Notes: generated by a model not told the origin, from the sequence alone. Counted from the first letter of the stretch, positions 42,553 to 51,853 are shown. The stretch is DNA of 64,000 nucleotides from Nocardia sp. alder85J (GCF_020176955.2 NZ_JAIUCZ020000001.1:496001-560000); one strand, 5' to 3'. Program-made: numbers and translations.

Positions 42553-43362
42553 GTGAGCACTCGTCTCGCCGGTCCGGTGCGCCTGGCGGAAACCTACGAA
42601 CGCCCCCTCGGCGTTCCCCCCTCGTTGCGGTCCTGGTTCGCCGCGGCCGGGCACATTCCGATCCAGCTGCGGCAGCCGGATGCGCTCACCCACATTCCGA
42701 CCGCGGCGACGACGGTGATCCTGCGCCGGCAGGCGCCGGACCATCAGGACGTGATGGTGATCGGCCCCCGCACCCGGGCCAGTTACCACGCCGCGAAAGC
42801 ACCGGCCTCCTGTCTCCGCCTGCGGATCGCCCCCGGCGCGGTGCGCCCCCTGCTCGGGGTGGCCGCCGCCGAAATGACCGACCGGATCGTGCCACTGGCC
42901 GAATTCCCGGGCCCGCTGGCCGAATTCACCGATCGAATACTGCACGCCGCTGCGGACGGCGTGCTGCCGCTGTTGGAACACCAACTACCGCAACGCATCT
43001 CCGACGATCCGGCCGACCGCTCCCGCCGCGCGCTGCTCTCGGACGCGGCGACCCTGGTGGCCGACCGGATCGGCGTCTCCGAGGTGGCAGCCCGCCTCGC
43101 CGTCAGCGAACGCCAGCTGCGCAACCTGTTCACCTCGGGAATCGGCCTGTCACCCAAGCACTTTGCCCGAATCTCCCGGGTGCGGCGACTGCTGTCCGGC
43201 CCGGATGCCGCCCTGCTCGCCGATCTGGCCGCCGACGAGGGCTTCTACGACCAATCACATATGGCCGCCGACTTCCGGTCCCTCATGGGTGTCGCACCCT
43301 CCCGATTCTTCGAGGGCCGCCTCCCGGCGCCGGTCCCGTGCACGGCGCACCCGCGAGGCTGA
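42553..43362 (+). CDS. AraC-family transcriptional regulator
   Basis: A 269-aa regulator with a C-terminal AraC DNA-binding domain: the first helix-turn-helix at about 188-210 (GVSEVAARLAVSERQLRNLF) and the second near ALLADLAADEGFYDQSHMAADF. The N-terminal half resembles a ligand-binding cupin but is weakly conserved. I chose the GTG at 42553 because TACAGT (42540-42545) lies 7 nt upstream, a leaderless layout. The divergent NmrA-like gene is the probable target. Confidence 0.85.
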   Translation: MSTRLAGPVRLAETYERPLGVPPSLRSWFAAAGHIPIQLRQPDALTHIPTAATTVILRRQAPDHQDVMVIGPRTRASYHAAKAPASCLRLRIAPGAVRPLLGVAAAEMTDRIVPLAEFPGPLAEFTDRILHAAADGVLPLLEHQLPQRISDDPADRSRRALLSDAATLVADRIGVSEVAARLAVSERQLRNLFTSGIGLSPKHFARISRVRRLLSGPDAALLADLAADEGFYDQSHMAADFRSLMGVAPSRFFEGRLPAPVPCTAHPRG

Positions 43363-43570
43363 CCATCGGATCCCGGTGAACAGACGAATCCGATCGATAC
43401 CGCATACCGTGCACATCGACGCCACCGGTCGTGGAAGTCGTCTCGCCCGAGCACAATTCGATGGGTGCGCACCGAGGGGGCCGTGGAGATATCGTAACCG
43501 GCCGTCATCTACGGGTGGCGGCGGTGAGATCAACGCGCCGAGCCGGTGCGGACAGGGCGAGGAGCCCCGC

Positions 43571-44002
43571 TCAGCGCGATTCGGCGCTGCGGCCGATGTC
43601 GCGGAGCATGCGGCGGACGATCATCCGGTGTGCCCCCGAGTCGATGACCAGCATTCGATAGACCCGGCCGTGCGGTCCGGGGAACGCCGCCGACGATCGA
43701 GCGGCGAGGATCGTGCCCGCCGGGTCGGCGGTGAGGGTGAAAGTCAGTACGTAGCGCGAGAATCGGTGCCGCCCGGCCAGAGTGAGGTGATCGTCCGGCT
43801 CGGATTCGGCCACGGCGAAACCGGGCACGGTCGCGCCCACATCGGGAAGGGTTCCGGACCGGGACCGCGGATCCGTGCCGACCATCCGGGTGAAGCGCCG
43901 GTCGACGCCCAGGCCGGTATGGCCGATCCAGTCGGTCAGCGCCGCCCAGACGGTAGCGGCCGGGGCGGGCACGGTGAGCCGGTGTTCGTCGATGAACGGC
44001 AA
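43571..44002 (-). CDS. SRPBCC (START-like) domain protein
   Basis: A 143-aa protein with a polyketide-cyclase/SRPBCC fold pattern (RLTVPAPAATVWAALTDW near the N-terminus, a central LTLAGRHRFSRYVLTF). It may bind a lipid or small hydrophobic ligand. The start is uncertain: an in-frame stop lies just upstream, so TTG at 44002 is the best choice. It follows the HD-domain gene by 18 nt on the same strand, so the two are probably an operon. Function unknown. Confidence 0.68.
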   Translation of the reverse strand: MPFIDEHRLTVPAPAATVWAALTDWIGHTGLGVDRRFTRMVGTDPRSRSGTLPDVGATVPGFAVAESEPDDHLTLAGRHRFSRYVLTFTLTADPAGTILAARSSAAFPGPHGRVYRMLVIDSGAHRMIVRRMLRDIGRSAESR

Positions 44003-44020
44003 CTCGGTGGTCAGTTCGGC

Positions 44021-44734
44021 CTACTTCGGGTCGAGAATGGCGCTGAAACGTTCCTCGGCCAGATCGAGTTGGCCGAGAATATGTTGTTTGACGTGGTCCG
44101 ACAGCGGGGTGTCGGACCGGGTGACCAGATCACGGTAAATGGGGGTCATGGGCCGATACTTGGTGGCCAGGGGCCGCATCGCGGGCTCGGTGGCGTAGAG
44201 GATGCCCACCCCGTTGTCGGTGAAATCCGACAGCTTCACCACCCGCGCCCACGGATCGCGGCCGAGACTACTGGCGATGTGCTCCCGGTATTGCACATGT
44301 TTGTCGACCGCCGGGTCCGGTGGGGGATTGGTGACTGCGGCGACCAGCCCGGCGACGCGGGAGCCGAACCGGTCCCCGACCTCGGCCAGCGCGGCCTCGG
44401 TGCCGGAATCACCACGGGTACCGGCCAGTTCGGGGGCATGATCCTCGACGGCGTCGTGCAGTAGCCCGGCGACCGCGATATCCGTGTCGTACACCTGATA
44501 GTGGCTGATGATCCTGATCGCGACGCGGAGCAGATGATTCACATACGGCTCGCGCCCGTACCGGTCGTCCCGATGCAGATCGGAGGCGAGATCCAGTGCG
44601 GCATCGACCCGCTCGGGCTGGGGAAGCTTCTCCTTCTCGATGGCCAGCCGCTGACGTAGACCCTCTTCACCGTGGACCTCGCTGATGGCGTGCAGCGGCA
44701 TCACGGCCAGAATTCCCGCCCCCGGAGTATTCAT
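44021..44734 (-). CDS. HD-domain hydrolase, RSH-like
   Basis: A 237-aa metal-dependent phosphohydrolase. His67 (YVNHLLRVA), His93-Asp94 (GLLHDAVEDH) with the following E97-D98, and Asp170 in VKLSDFTDN mirror the HD site of (p)ppGpp hydrolases of the RelA/SpoT type. No synthetase, TGS or ACT domain is present, so it could be a small alarmone hydrolase or another nucleotide phosphohydrolase. TAGATT (44741-44746, minus strand) lies 6 nt before the ATG, suggesting a leaderless mRNA; the same promoter core precedes alkB. Confidence 0.75.
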   Translation of the reverse strand: MNTPGAGILAVMPLHAISEVHGEEGLRQRLAIEKEKLPQPERVDAALDLASDLHRDDRYGREPYVNHLLRVAIRIISHYQVYDTDIAVAGLLHDAVEDHAPELAGTRGDSGTEAALAEVGDRFGSRVAGLVAAVTNPPPDPAVDKHVQYREHIASSLGRDPWARVVKLSDFTDNGVGILYATEPAMRPLATKYRPMTPIYRDLVTRSDTPLSDHVKQHILGQLDLAEERFSAILDPK

Positions 44735-45041
44735 GGGGCCAATCTACCAGTCCGGTATGACATCCTGACCGCACTGTGGGCCGTGCCACCACCCGGCATC
44801 GCGACCTGTCACCGCAGGTCCGGCTGTGGTGCACCGGTCCGCCACCGCCCCTCCCGTGCGGTGCCCGGTGGTGGGAAACGGTGCCGGACAGAGGTTGTGA
44901 GCTGCCCGCGTTGCGGCGTTCGCGCGGTCACGGTGGTCGCAAGCGTGCCGATCATCTCGCATGACGACCGATGCCGGGTCGATCGGCGCACCCGGGCCGG
45001 GTCGATCGACATCACCGGACCCGCAAGGCATTCTGAGGACG
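44735..45041. other. Divergent promoter region
   Basis: This 307-nt gap separates the HD-domain gene (minus) from the first MutS-like gene (plus). I see the minus-strand -10 TAGATT at 44741-44746 and a GAGGA ribosome binding site before 45042, and no gene or strong hairpin. Confidence 0.5.
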
Positions 45042-46564
45042 ATGGAGTATCACAGTGTGCTGTGGCAGCCGCGGGCGGAGATCGCGGAGGTGGTGGTCGC
45101 CGAGCAGGTCCGGGTCGATCTGCATCTGGACCGGATCATCGCGGCGGTGGCCGGAGATCTCGATCCGTATCGGCTGACCGAATGGTTGCGGCGGCCGTTG
45201 TGTGACGTCGAAGCGGTGCGATATCGCCAGGAGGTGTTCGCCGACCTGGCCTCGGAGGCGGCCTACCGCGCATTCGACGAGTTCGCCATCGCGCTGTGGC
45301 GAATGCGCGATCTGCGGGAACGCGCGGTCGCGCAGCGTCGGCCGCAGCAGCGGGCCCGCTGGTGGCTGGATGCCGCTGCGGAGTATGTGCGCGCGGTGAT
45401 CCGGTTGCACGAGGAGCTCACCGGACTGCCGCTCACCTCCCGCGCCCTCACCGGCTGGCGCGCCTACCTGGCCGAACTGGTCGCCGGCGCCGCCTTCACC
45501 CGGCTCGCCGCGGCGCTGCACGATACCGAGGAAGCATTACGAGGCGTGCGTTCTCGGTGCGGATCACCGACCGAACCGTCGAGGTCGGCCGGTACGGCGG
45601 TGAGCCGGATTATCAGGACACCATCGCGAACCTGTTCCGCCGCTTCGTCTCCGCCGCACCCGGTCCACGATCGGCCCCGGATCGCGCCGACGCGAACCCG
45701 TTCGAGATGCAATTGCTGGACAACGTGACGGCGCTGTTCCCGGCCCCGTTCCGGCTGCTCGAACGCTTCGCGCGCGATCACGAGGAGTTCGCCGATCCGG
45801 GCGTCGTCGCCTTCGATCGCGAGATCCATTTCTATCTGCGGTATCTCGCGGTGGCCGCGCGGGTCACCGGGGACGGGCGCGCGGTGACACTGCCGGAGGT
45901 GACCGCCGGATTCGACCGCCCGTATGCCGACGCCGCCTTCGACCTGGCACTCGGCCTGAAATGTGCTGCCGACCGGAAACCTCTGGTGTGCAACGATTTC
46001 CGACTGGACGATGCCGAACGGATCCTGGTGGTGACCGGCCCGAACTCCGGCGGCAAGACCACCTTCGCCCGTACTGTGGGCCAGCTCGTGTACCTGGCCG
46101 CGCTGGGGTGCCCGGTGCCGGCGACCCGGGCGCGGCTGCCGCTGCCGGACCGGATGTTCACCCACTTCGAGCGTGCCGACACCGCCGCCGATCGGACCGG
46201 CCGGCTGCTGCGCGAGCTGACCGCGGTGCGCGACACACTCGCCGCGGCCACCGCCGACAGCATGATCGTGCTGAACGAGAGCTTCGCGTCGACCACCACC
46301 GCCGACGGGTTGCGCATCGGCGGTGCGGTGCTGGACCGGATCACCGCCCTCGGCGCGGTCGCGGTGTTCGTCACCTTCTTCGAGGGGCTCGGCGCACACG
46401 GTTCCGCCACTGTCGGCATGGTGGCGACGGTGGATCCCGATGATCCGGCGCGGCGCACCTACCGGCTGCACCGCAGCGACGGCACCGGACAGGCCCACGC
46501 CGCGACGCTCGCGCAGCGATACGGCCTGACCTACGACGCGGTCACGGCCAGGGTCATCGGATGA
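45042..46564 (+). pseudogene. MutS-like ATPase, frameshifted
   Basis: First of two tandem MutS-related genes. Codons 1-170 run in one frame (VRYRQEVFADL region), and the rest, including Walker A GPNSGGKTT (46037-46063) and the Walker B-like VLNESFAST (Asn at 46274), lie in the -1 frame. The break is at about 45549-45552: one base added there would give a continuous 507-aa protein like its 495-aa neighbour. No slippery heptamer is visible, so a one-base deletion or sequencing error is likelier than programmed frameshifting. It lacks the mismatch-binding domain and Smr domain. The 3' end overlaps the next gene by ATGA. Confidence 0.75.
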
Positions 46565-48048
46565 GGGCCGATCTGCTGTTTCCACCCGGACACGCCGGTG
46601 CGGCAACGACTCTCGGCGACACGGTGTTCACCGACCTGGGCCTGACCGCGGTATGCGCGGCGATGGCCGACGGTGATCCGGTCCTGCTCACCGCGGCCCG
46701 GACCGGCCTGACCTCGATCGCCGCCGACGCGGCGACCGTCCGCTACCGGCAGGCGGTGTTCGCCGACTGCTGTGCGCATCCCGATCGGATCCGCAGGATC
46801 TACGATATCGCCTGCGCCGCAACCGAAGTGCGCCGGTGGACGATCGGCCGCGGCAGTCGTCCGGGCGGCAAGCTGCTGCTGGCGTTGCAACCCGTCGCGG
46901 AGTCGATGCTGCTGCTGCGCCGTCTGCGCGCCGAATGTGACGGCAGCGCAGCGTATTTCGAATCCAGTGGGCTGACCGCACTGTGCGCGCAGGTGCGATC
47001 CACCCTGCCGGACGAATATTTCGACGAGGTCGGAACCCACCTCGCCGCCCTGGATTTCGACCACGGCATGCACCTCAGCATATCCCTCGGGCCGGGCAAC
47101 AAACCGGTGGATCCGATCCTGCACGCCCCGCCGCGGTCGCGCCCGCGAGGGCTGCGCCGCCGCCCCGGAGCCTTCGAAGCGGCCGACGACTTCGAGGCCG
47201 GAACCACCGCGCTGACCCGCTTCCGGAGCCGTGCACTGGAGGCGGTCGCCGACGTGGTCAGCCGTGCCGCCGACGGTATCGGCGATTTCTTCCTCCGGCT
47301 GCGCACCGAACTGGCCTTCTACCTCGGTGGTCTCACCCTGTGGCAGCGGGTGCGGCAGGCCGGGGTGCCGGTGTGCGTGCCGTCCGTACTGCCGGCCGGG
47401 TCGCCCGGCCTGCACTGTCTCGGCCTGCGCGACATCGGCCTGGGGCTCACCGGGGAACCGGTGGTCGGGGTCGACGTGTCGGCCGACGACCGCTCCCTGC
47501 TGGTCGTGACCGGCGCCAACAACGGCGGTAAGACGACATTCCTGCGCAGTGTGGGCGTCGTTCAGATCATGATGCAGGCGGGCCTGTTCGTGGCGGCCGA
47601 CGAATTCGTCGCGCCCCTGCGCACCGGCGTGTTCACACATTTCGCGCCGGAGGAGGATCGGACGCTGACCCGCGGCCGGTTGGCCGAGGAGCTGGCGGGG
47701 ATGAGCCGCATCGTCGACCGAGTGGCAGCGGGTGGTCTGCTGCTGTGCAACGAGTCGTTCGCCTCCACCGGCGAACACGACGCCGCCCGGATCGCCGGGC
47801 CGTTGATCGCGGCCCTGGTGGATTCCGGGGTGACGATCGTCTTCGTCACGCACCTCCACGAATTCGCCGCCGCCCGCCGCGCCGCGGCGCATCCGTCGGA
47901 CCTGTTCCTGCGCGCCGGGTGCGCCGACGACGGCACGCGTACCTATCGCATGACGCCGGGCGCACCCCGGCCGGAGGCGCACGGCGCCGACCTGTTCCGC
48001 CAGGTGTTCGGTCTCACCGCACCCCCCGCGGCCGGAACTGGATACTGA
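46561..48048 (+). CDS. MutS-like ATPase
   Basis: A 495-aa protein with MutS core and ATPase domains (III and V) but no mismatch-recognition domain I and no MutS2 Smr or KOW part. Walker A is GANNGGKTT (318-326); the Walker B Asp is Asn397 (LLLCNESFAST), with Glu398 kept. It is paralogous to the frameshifted gene before it (shared VRYRQ-VFAD near residue 60), with which it overlaps by 4 nt. Such MutS-related proteins have no firm function; the partner may form a heterodimer. Its 3' end overlaps convergent alkB by 35 nt. Confidence 0.85.
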   Translation: MRADLLFPPGHAGAATTLGDTVFTDLGLTAVCAAMADGDPVLLTAARTGLTSIAADAATVRYRQAVFADCCAHPDRIRRIYDIACAATEVRRWTIGRGSRPGGKLLLALQPVAESMLLLRRLRAECDGSAAYFESSGLTALCAQVRSTLPDEYFDEVGTHLAALDFDHGMHLSISLGPGNKPVDPILHAPPRSRPRGLRRRPGAFEAADDFEAGTTALTRFRSRALEAVADVVSRAADGIGDFFLRLRTELAFYLGGLTLWQRVRQAGVPVCVPSVLPAGSPGLHCLGLRDIGLGLTGEPVVGVDVSADDRSLLVVTGANNGGKTTFLRSVGVVQIMMQAGLFVAADEFVAPLRTGVFTHFAPEEDRTLTRGRLAEELAGMSRIVDRVAAGGLLLCNESFASTGEHDAARIAGPLIAALVDSGVTIVFVTHLHEFAAARRAAAHPSDLFLRAGCADDGTRTYRMTPGAPRPEAHGADLFRQVFGLTAPPAAGTGY

Positions 48049-48655
48049 TCCGCGGCCCCACCGACCGCCGGGTTTTCGGCACCGCGTGCTCCCAGGTGCG
48101 CTGGCACGACCCGCCCATGACCAGCAGATCACCGTGGCCGAGCTGGTACCGGACGGCGGCGCCACCGCCGCGCGGCCGCAACGCCAGCCCGCGCGGCGCG
48201 CCGACGGAGACGATCGCGACCATGGTGTCGTGCCGGGCGCCCCGGCCGATGGTGTCGCCGTGCCATGCGACACTGTCGTTCCCGTCGCGATACCAGCACA
48301 GTCCGATCGTGCGGAACGGCTCGCCGAGTTCGGCGGCGTAATGCGCGCTGAGTGCGGCGCGAGCCGCGTCGAGCGCCGGATCGGGCAGCGGCTCGCTCTC
48401 GTCGTAGAACCGTTGCAGCCGTGGCACATCCACCACCCGGTCGTACATCGGCCGCCGATCGGCCCGCCACGGCACCCGCACCACCAGCCGTTCGAACAGC
48501 GCATCCGAACCGGTCAGCCACCCCGGCAGTACGTCCACCCAGGCGCCGGAACCCAGCTGCGTGCGATGCAACCCGTGCCACGGACCCGGCGCGGTGAGCC
48601 CGGCCGCACCCTCGTCCGGGCAGTCGAACAGCGAACCCTGGAGTGTCGTCGACAT
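48014..48655 (-). CDS. alkB: AlkB-type 2OG-Fe(II) dioxygenase
   Basis: A 213-aa alpha-ketoglutarate- and iron-dependent dioxygenase that should demethylate alkylated bases (1meA, 3meC) in DNA or RNA. Iron ligands are His132, Asp134 (WHGD) and His190 (TWEHAVP); Arg202 and Arg208 (RISIQFR) bind 2-oxoglutarate. A TAGATT -10 lies 6 nt before the ATG and a LexA-type SOS box covers the -35 area, so damage induction is likely. Its stop lies inside the convergent MutS-like gene, so strong expression of one may oppose the other. Confidence 0.88.
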   Translation of the reverse strand: MSTTLQGSLFDCPDEGAAGLTAPGPWHGLHRTQLGSGAWVDVLPGWLTGSDALFERLVVRVPWRADRRPMYDRVVDVPRLQRFYDESEPLPDPALDAARAALSAHYAAELGEPFRTIGLCWYRDGNDSVAWHGDTIGRGARHDTMVAIVSVGAPRGLALRPRGGGAAVRYQLGHGDLLVMGGSCQRTWEHAVPKTRRSVGPRISIQFRPRGVR

Positions 48656-48674
48656 GCGGCCAATCTACCGGCTC

Positions 48675-48690
48675 TCGAACGTATGTTCCA
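48675..48690 (-). promoter_or_regulatory. LexA SOS box before alkB
   Basis: TCGAACGTATGTTCCA on the plus strand matches TCGAACN4GTTCGA at 11 of 12 defined positions. It starts 8 bp beyond the alkB -10 (48662-48667), covering the -35 area. The gap is shared with the divergent phosphotransferase gene. Confidence 0.7.
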
Positions 48691-48855
48691 GTAGCAAACC
48701 GTCGGTTTCCGAATCGCTCGCCCCGGCGCCCGTCGGCAGTCGGTCTACTCCCTCCGCCGTGATGATCGTGCGTGCCGCTGCGGCGCGCCGCCCGAAAGGG
48801 TGTGTGATGGCCGCCGCTGTTGGCGCGAAACGGCTTCCGCGACATAGGCTGTGGC

Positions 48856-49761
48856 GTGCCGATCGACATTCCGGAGGGGTTCGCGCGGAGTATGGCCTCC
48901 GACGCGGGAGAGGCGGGTCGCACATGGATCGATGCCCTGCCCGCAGTGCTCGACGAGTTGCTGCAACAGTGGTCGTGTACTCCCGACGGCGAGGTGATGC
49001 ACGGCCGGGTCGGGATCGTGGTGCCGGTACGGCACCGCGATCTGCCACCGGCGGTGATGAAGGTGTCGTTTCCGCATTCCTGGACCGTCAGCGAATCGGC
49101 GGCCTTCGCGGCGTGGGACGGCGCGGGTGCGGTGCGCCTGTACGCACGCGCCGGCAACTACAGCGCGATGCTGCTGGAACGAGCCGCGCGGGGCACGCTC
49201 GCCGACGTCGCCGATCCGGAACGGGCTGTCGCGATTCAGGGTGCGCTGGCGCGACGACTGGCCGTCACCGCACCACCCGGATTCCCCACGCTGTCCGCGC
49301 AGATCGCCCCGTGGGAGCACGAGATCAGCACTGCGGCATCAGAATTGGGGCACCCGCTGCCCCGTCGGACCGTGGACGCCGCGCTTGCCACCGTGCGCGA
49401 ACTCGGCCCGGATCAACCGCAGACGTTGGTGCACGGCGATCTGCACGACGCCAACGTGCTCGGCTCCGACCGTGAGGACTGGCTGGCGATCGATCCGAAG
49501 GTCTGTGTCGGCGACCCGGCCTACGATGCCTTCACGGCGATCTACAGCCCGCGCTTCGGTGACCTGATCGCCTCACCCGATCCGCGGCCGACCCTGTTGC
49601 GCCTCCTCGACATCTATTGCGACGCAGCGGAAGTCGACGTGGAGCGGGCCCGCCGCTGGACCCAGGCCGGGGCGGTGCGAGAGGCCCTGCGGGAACGGCG
49701 GCACAGCGATTCCGCAGAGCTCGTGCAGGCCGCCGACCGGCTCGCCCTGGCGCTGACGTGA
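48856..49761 (+). CDS. Streptomycin/hydroxyurea phosphotransferase-like protein
   Basis: A 301-aa kinase-fold protein of the APH(6)/Hur family. The catalytic loop is VHGDLHDANV with Asp195, followed by LAIDPKVCVGDPAYDAF, the characteristic metal-binding segment of streptomycin 6-kinases. It may give low-level aminoglycoside resistance or phosphorylate a metabolite; sequence alone does not decide. The GTG start at 48856 lies 5 nt after TAGGCT (48845-48850), suggesting a leaderless mRNA; ATG at 48892 is an alternative. It is divergent from alkB. Confidence 0.78.
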   Translation: MPIDIPEGFARSMASDAGEAGRTWIDALPAVLDELLQQWSCTPDGEVMHGRVGIVVPVRHRDLPPAVMKVSFPHSWTVSESAAFAAWDGAGAVRLYARAGNYSAMLLERAARGTLADVADPERAVAIQGALARRLAVTAPPGFPTLSAQIAPWEHEISTAASELGHPLPRRTVDAALATVRELGPDQPQTLVHGDLHDANVLGSDREDWLAIDPKVCVGDPAYDAFTAIYSPRFGDLIASPDPRPTLLRLLDIYCDAAEVDVERARRWTQAGAVREALRERRHSDSAELVQAADRLALALT

Positions 49762-49970
49762 CCGCCGACGTCCGGCACCGCGAGGTCGTGGCGACCAGGT
49801 CCACGACGTGAGTCGTCTGGATGGCATGTCGTGACCCGATGCTGTGGTCGGCGCTCCAGGCGTGTGGCCACGCCGATGGCGTTCGGCCGGGTCGAGGTAT
49901 GGGTGCGCAGATCTGGACCTTGCCGGGGCCGCGATCGGCATGTGCCGCAACGGAATCGGCCGAGCGCGGG

Positions 49971-51392
49971 TCAGGCGCCGGTGAGCTCCGTTTCGGCACG
50001 CCCGATCCGGCCCAGCGAGCGATCCGCCACCGTGAGCAGGAGGAACAGGACTGCGGCGACCAGCATGAACTGCGAGAGATGATGCAACGCCGCGGTACCG
50101 GCCGGGCGGGTCAGCAGCGCGCCGCTGGCCGCCGCCGAGCCGATCGCGCCCAGATACATGAAGGTACGCAACAGCCCGGCCGACGAGGCCATCCGTTCCG
50201 CATCCGCCTGGTGGTAGACGGCATTCTGGATCGCGAGATTGTTGAGCCCCTGCGGAATTCCCATGATGCACACCGCCGCGACCAGCACCCAGATCGTGGT
50301 GGACGCGTGCACGAGCAGCAGCAGGCTCGCGGCGGCGATCTGCGCGATCGCACCGACCACCATCTTGCCGCGAATCGCCTGGCGCCGGCCGGTGAGCGCG
50401 GAGACCCCGATCCCGGCCAGCGACATCGGCAGCAGCACCAGACCGGCTGTGGCCGCCGACAATCCGCGCCCGTCCTCGAGCCACTGGGTGAATCCGTAGA
50501 GGAAGCAGTACCCGATCAGAGCGGTCAGCGCGCCGCGCACATAGGTGGCGAGCAGGGGCAGATTACCGCCGAGCACCCGGATGTCCAGGAACGGCTCGGA
50601 CGTGCGCAACTCCCGCAGCACCAGCGCGGCCGCGGCCAGCACCGCGATCACCGGCAGATACCAGTGCGACCACGCCGGTTCCATCAGGAACAGCAACAGC
50701 GCCACGAGGGTGACCGAGAACAACGCGATGCCCGGCACATCCAGACCGGCGAACTTGCCGCGCCCGGCCGCGACCGGGGTCTTCGGCAGCCGTCGGATGC
50801 CCAGCGCCAGACATGCCAGCGCCAGTGGGATGTTGACGGCGAAGGTGGCCCGCCAGCCGCCGAGGTGAATGAGCAGCCCGCCCGCGGTCGGCCCGAGCAC
50901 GATGATGGTCTGTCCCGCGATCGACAGCGCGGTCAGCACGCTGGTCGGGCTGGAGTGCCCGGTGCGCTCGGCCTCGCGGCGGATGAGGTACATCGAGGCC
51001 GGGTAGCCCGCGCAGGTGCCGAAGCCGAGGATGACCCGGGCCAGTACCAGCACCCACAGTGCCGGCGCCAGCAGGCCCAGTATTCCGGCGACACCCGTGA
51101 GCGCGGCGCCCGCGAGATACAACCGTCGCGGCCCGTACAGGTCGATCAGCCGCCCGACCACGGGCTGCCCGATCGCGGTGGCCAGATACAACGCCGACAC
51201 CAGCCACGCCGTCTGTGCGGGCGGCGCGCCGAACGCCACGCCGATCGGAACCAGCGAAACCGCCAGGATCGACGAGTTCACCGGATTGAGCACCGACGAG
51301 ACGATCATCGGGACGATCAGCCGCCGGTCGAAACCGTCCGCGTCGGCCGGTTGCCGGAACCTGCGACCGATCCGGTGCAAGGTGACAGTCAT
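49971..51392 (-). CDS. MFS transporter (drug efflux type)
   Basis: A 473-aa major facilitator with about 12-14 helices. The loop motif GRLIDLYGPRRLYLAG (motif A) and the later GPTAGGLLIHLGGWRATFAVN (motif C region) are those of DHA2-type multidrug exporters. The start overlaps the marR stop by ATGA, so the two are an operon under MarR control, a common arrangement for efflux pumps. The export substrate is unknown. Confidence 0.87.
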   Translation of the reverse strand: MTVTLHRIGRRFRQPADADGFDRRLIVPMIVSSVLNPVNSSILAVSLVPIGVAFGAPPAQTAWLVSALYLATAIGQPVVGRLIDLYGPRRLYLAGAALTGVAGILGLLAPALWVLVLARVILGFGTCAGYPASMYLIRREAERTGHSSPTSVLTALSIAGQTIIVLGPTAGGLLIHLGGWRATFAVNIPLALACLALGIRRLPKTPVAAGRGKFAGLDVPGIALFSVTLVALLLFLMEPAWSHWYLPVIAVLAAAALVLRELRTSEPFLDIRVLGGNLPLLATYVRGALTALIGYCFLYGFTQWLEDGRGLSAATAGLVLLPMSLAGIGVSALTGRRQAIRGKMVVGAIAQIAAASLLLLVHASTTIWVLVAAVCIMGIPQGLNNLAIQNAVYHQADAERMASSAGLLRTFMYLGAIGSAAASGALLTRPAGTAALHHLSQFMLVAAVLFLLLTVADRSLGRIGRAETELTGA

Positions 51393-51835
51393 TGTGCCGT
51401 CAGCCTTTCCAGCAGGCTCAGGGCGTCCAGCACGGTGGCCCGTTCGGCCTCGGTGAACTGTTCCTGCATGGCGGCGGACAGCCATTCGTGCCCGGCCTGG
51501 CTGCGACCCTCGAGCAGTTCGCGGCCGGCCCGGCTCAGCGACACCACCTGGCGGCGCCGGTCGGCGGGATCGGTGCGGCGTTCGACGAGTCCGCGCTCGT
51601 CGAGCACGCCGAGCGTGGCGGCGATGGCTTGCGGTCGCACCCGCTCGGCGGCGGCGATATCGCTGGCGGTGCCCTCGCCGCTCTTCTGCAACCGGCTCAG
51701 CACCGACAGCTGCGACGGGGTGAGCTCGTGACTGTCGGACGCCTCCAGGAAGCGTCGCCGCAACCGGCTGATCAGCACGCGCAGTTCGCGGGCCGCCCGG
51801 ACGGCCGACTCGGAGACGGTCTGGGTGGAATCCAT
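51389..51835 (-). CDS. MarR-family transcriptional repressor
   Basis: A 148-aa winged-helix regulator (LTPSQLSVLSRLQKSGEGTASD, recognition helix VRPQAIAATLGVLDERGLV, wing RRTDPADRRRQVVSLS). TAGAGT (51842-51847, minus strand) lies 6 nt before the ATG, suggesting a leaderless mRNA, and a 40-bp perfect inverted repeat covers the -35 area, a clear autoregulatory operator. It should repress itself and the overlapping MFS gene until an inducer binds. Confidence 0.9.
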   Translation of the reverse strand: MDSTQTVSESAVRAARELRVLISRLRRRFLEASDSHELTPSQLSVLSRLQKSGEGTASDIAAAERVRPQAIAATLGVLDERGLVERRTDPADRRRQVVSLSRAGRELLEGRSQAGHEWLSAAMQEQFTEAERATVLDALSLLERLTAQ

Positions 51836-51853
51836 GACCCCACTCTAGATAGA

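Noticed and set aside
45549..45552. Programmed -1 frameshifting in the first MutS-like gene.
   Set aside because: No X-XXY-YYZ slippery heptamer or obvious downstream pseudoknot is visible; a single-base deletion or sequencing error explains it more simply.
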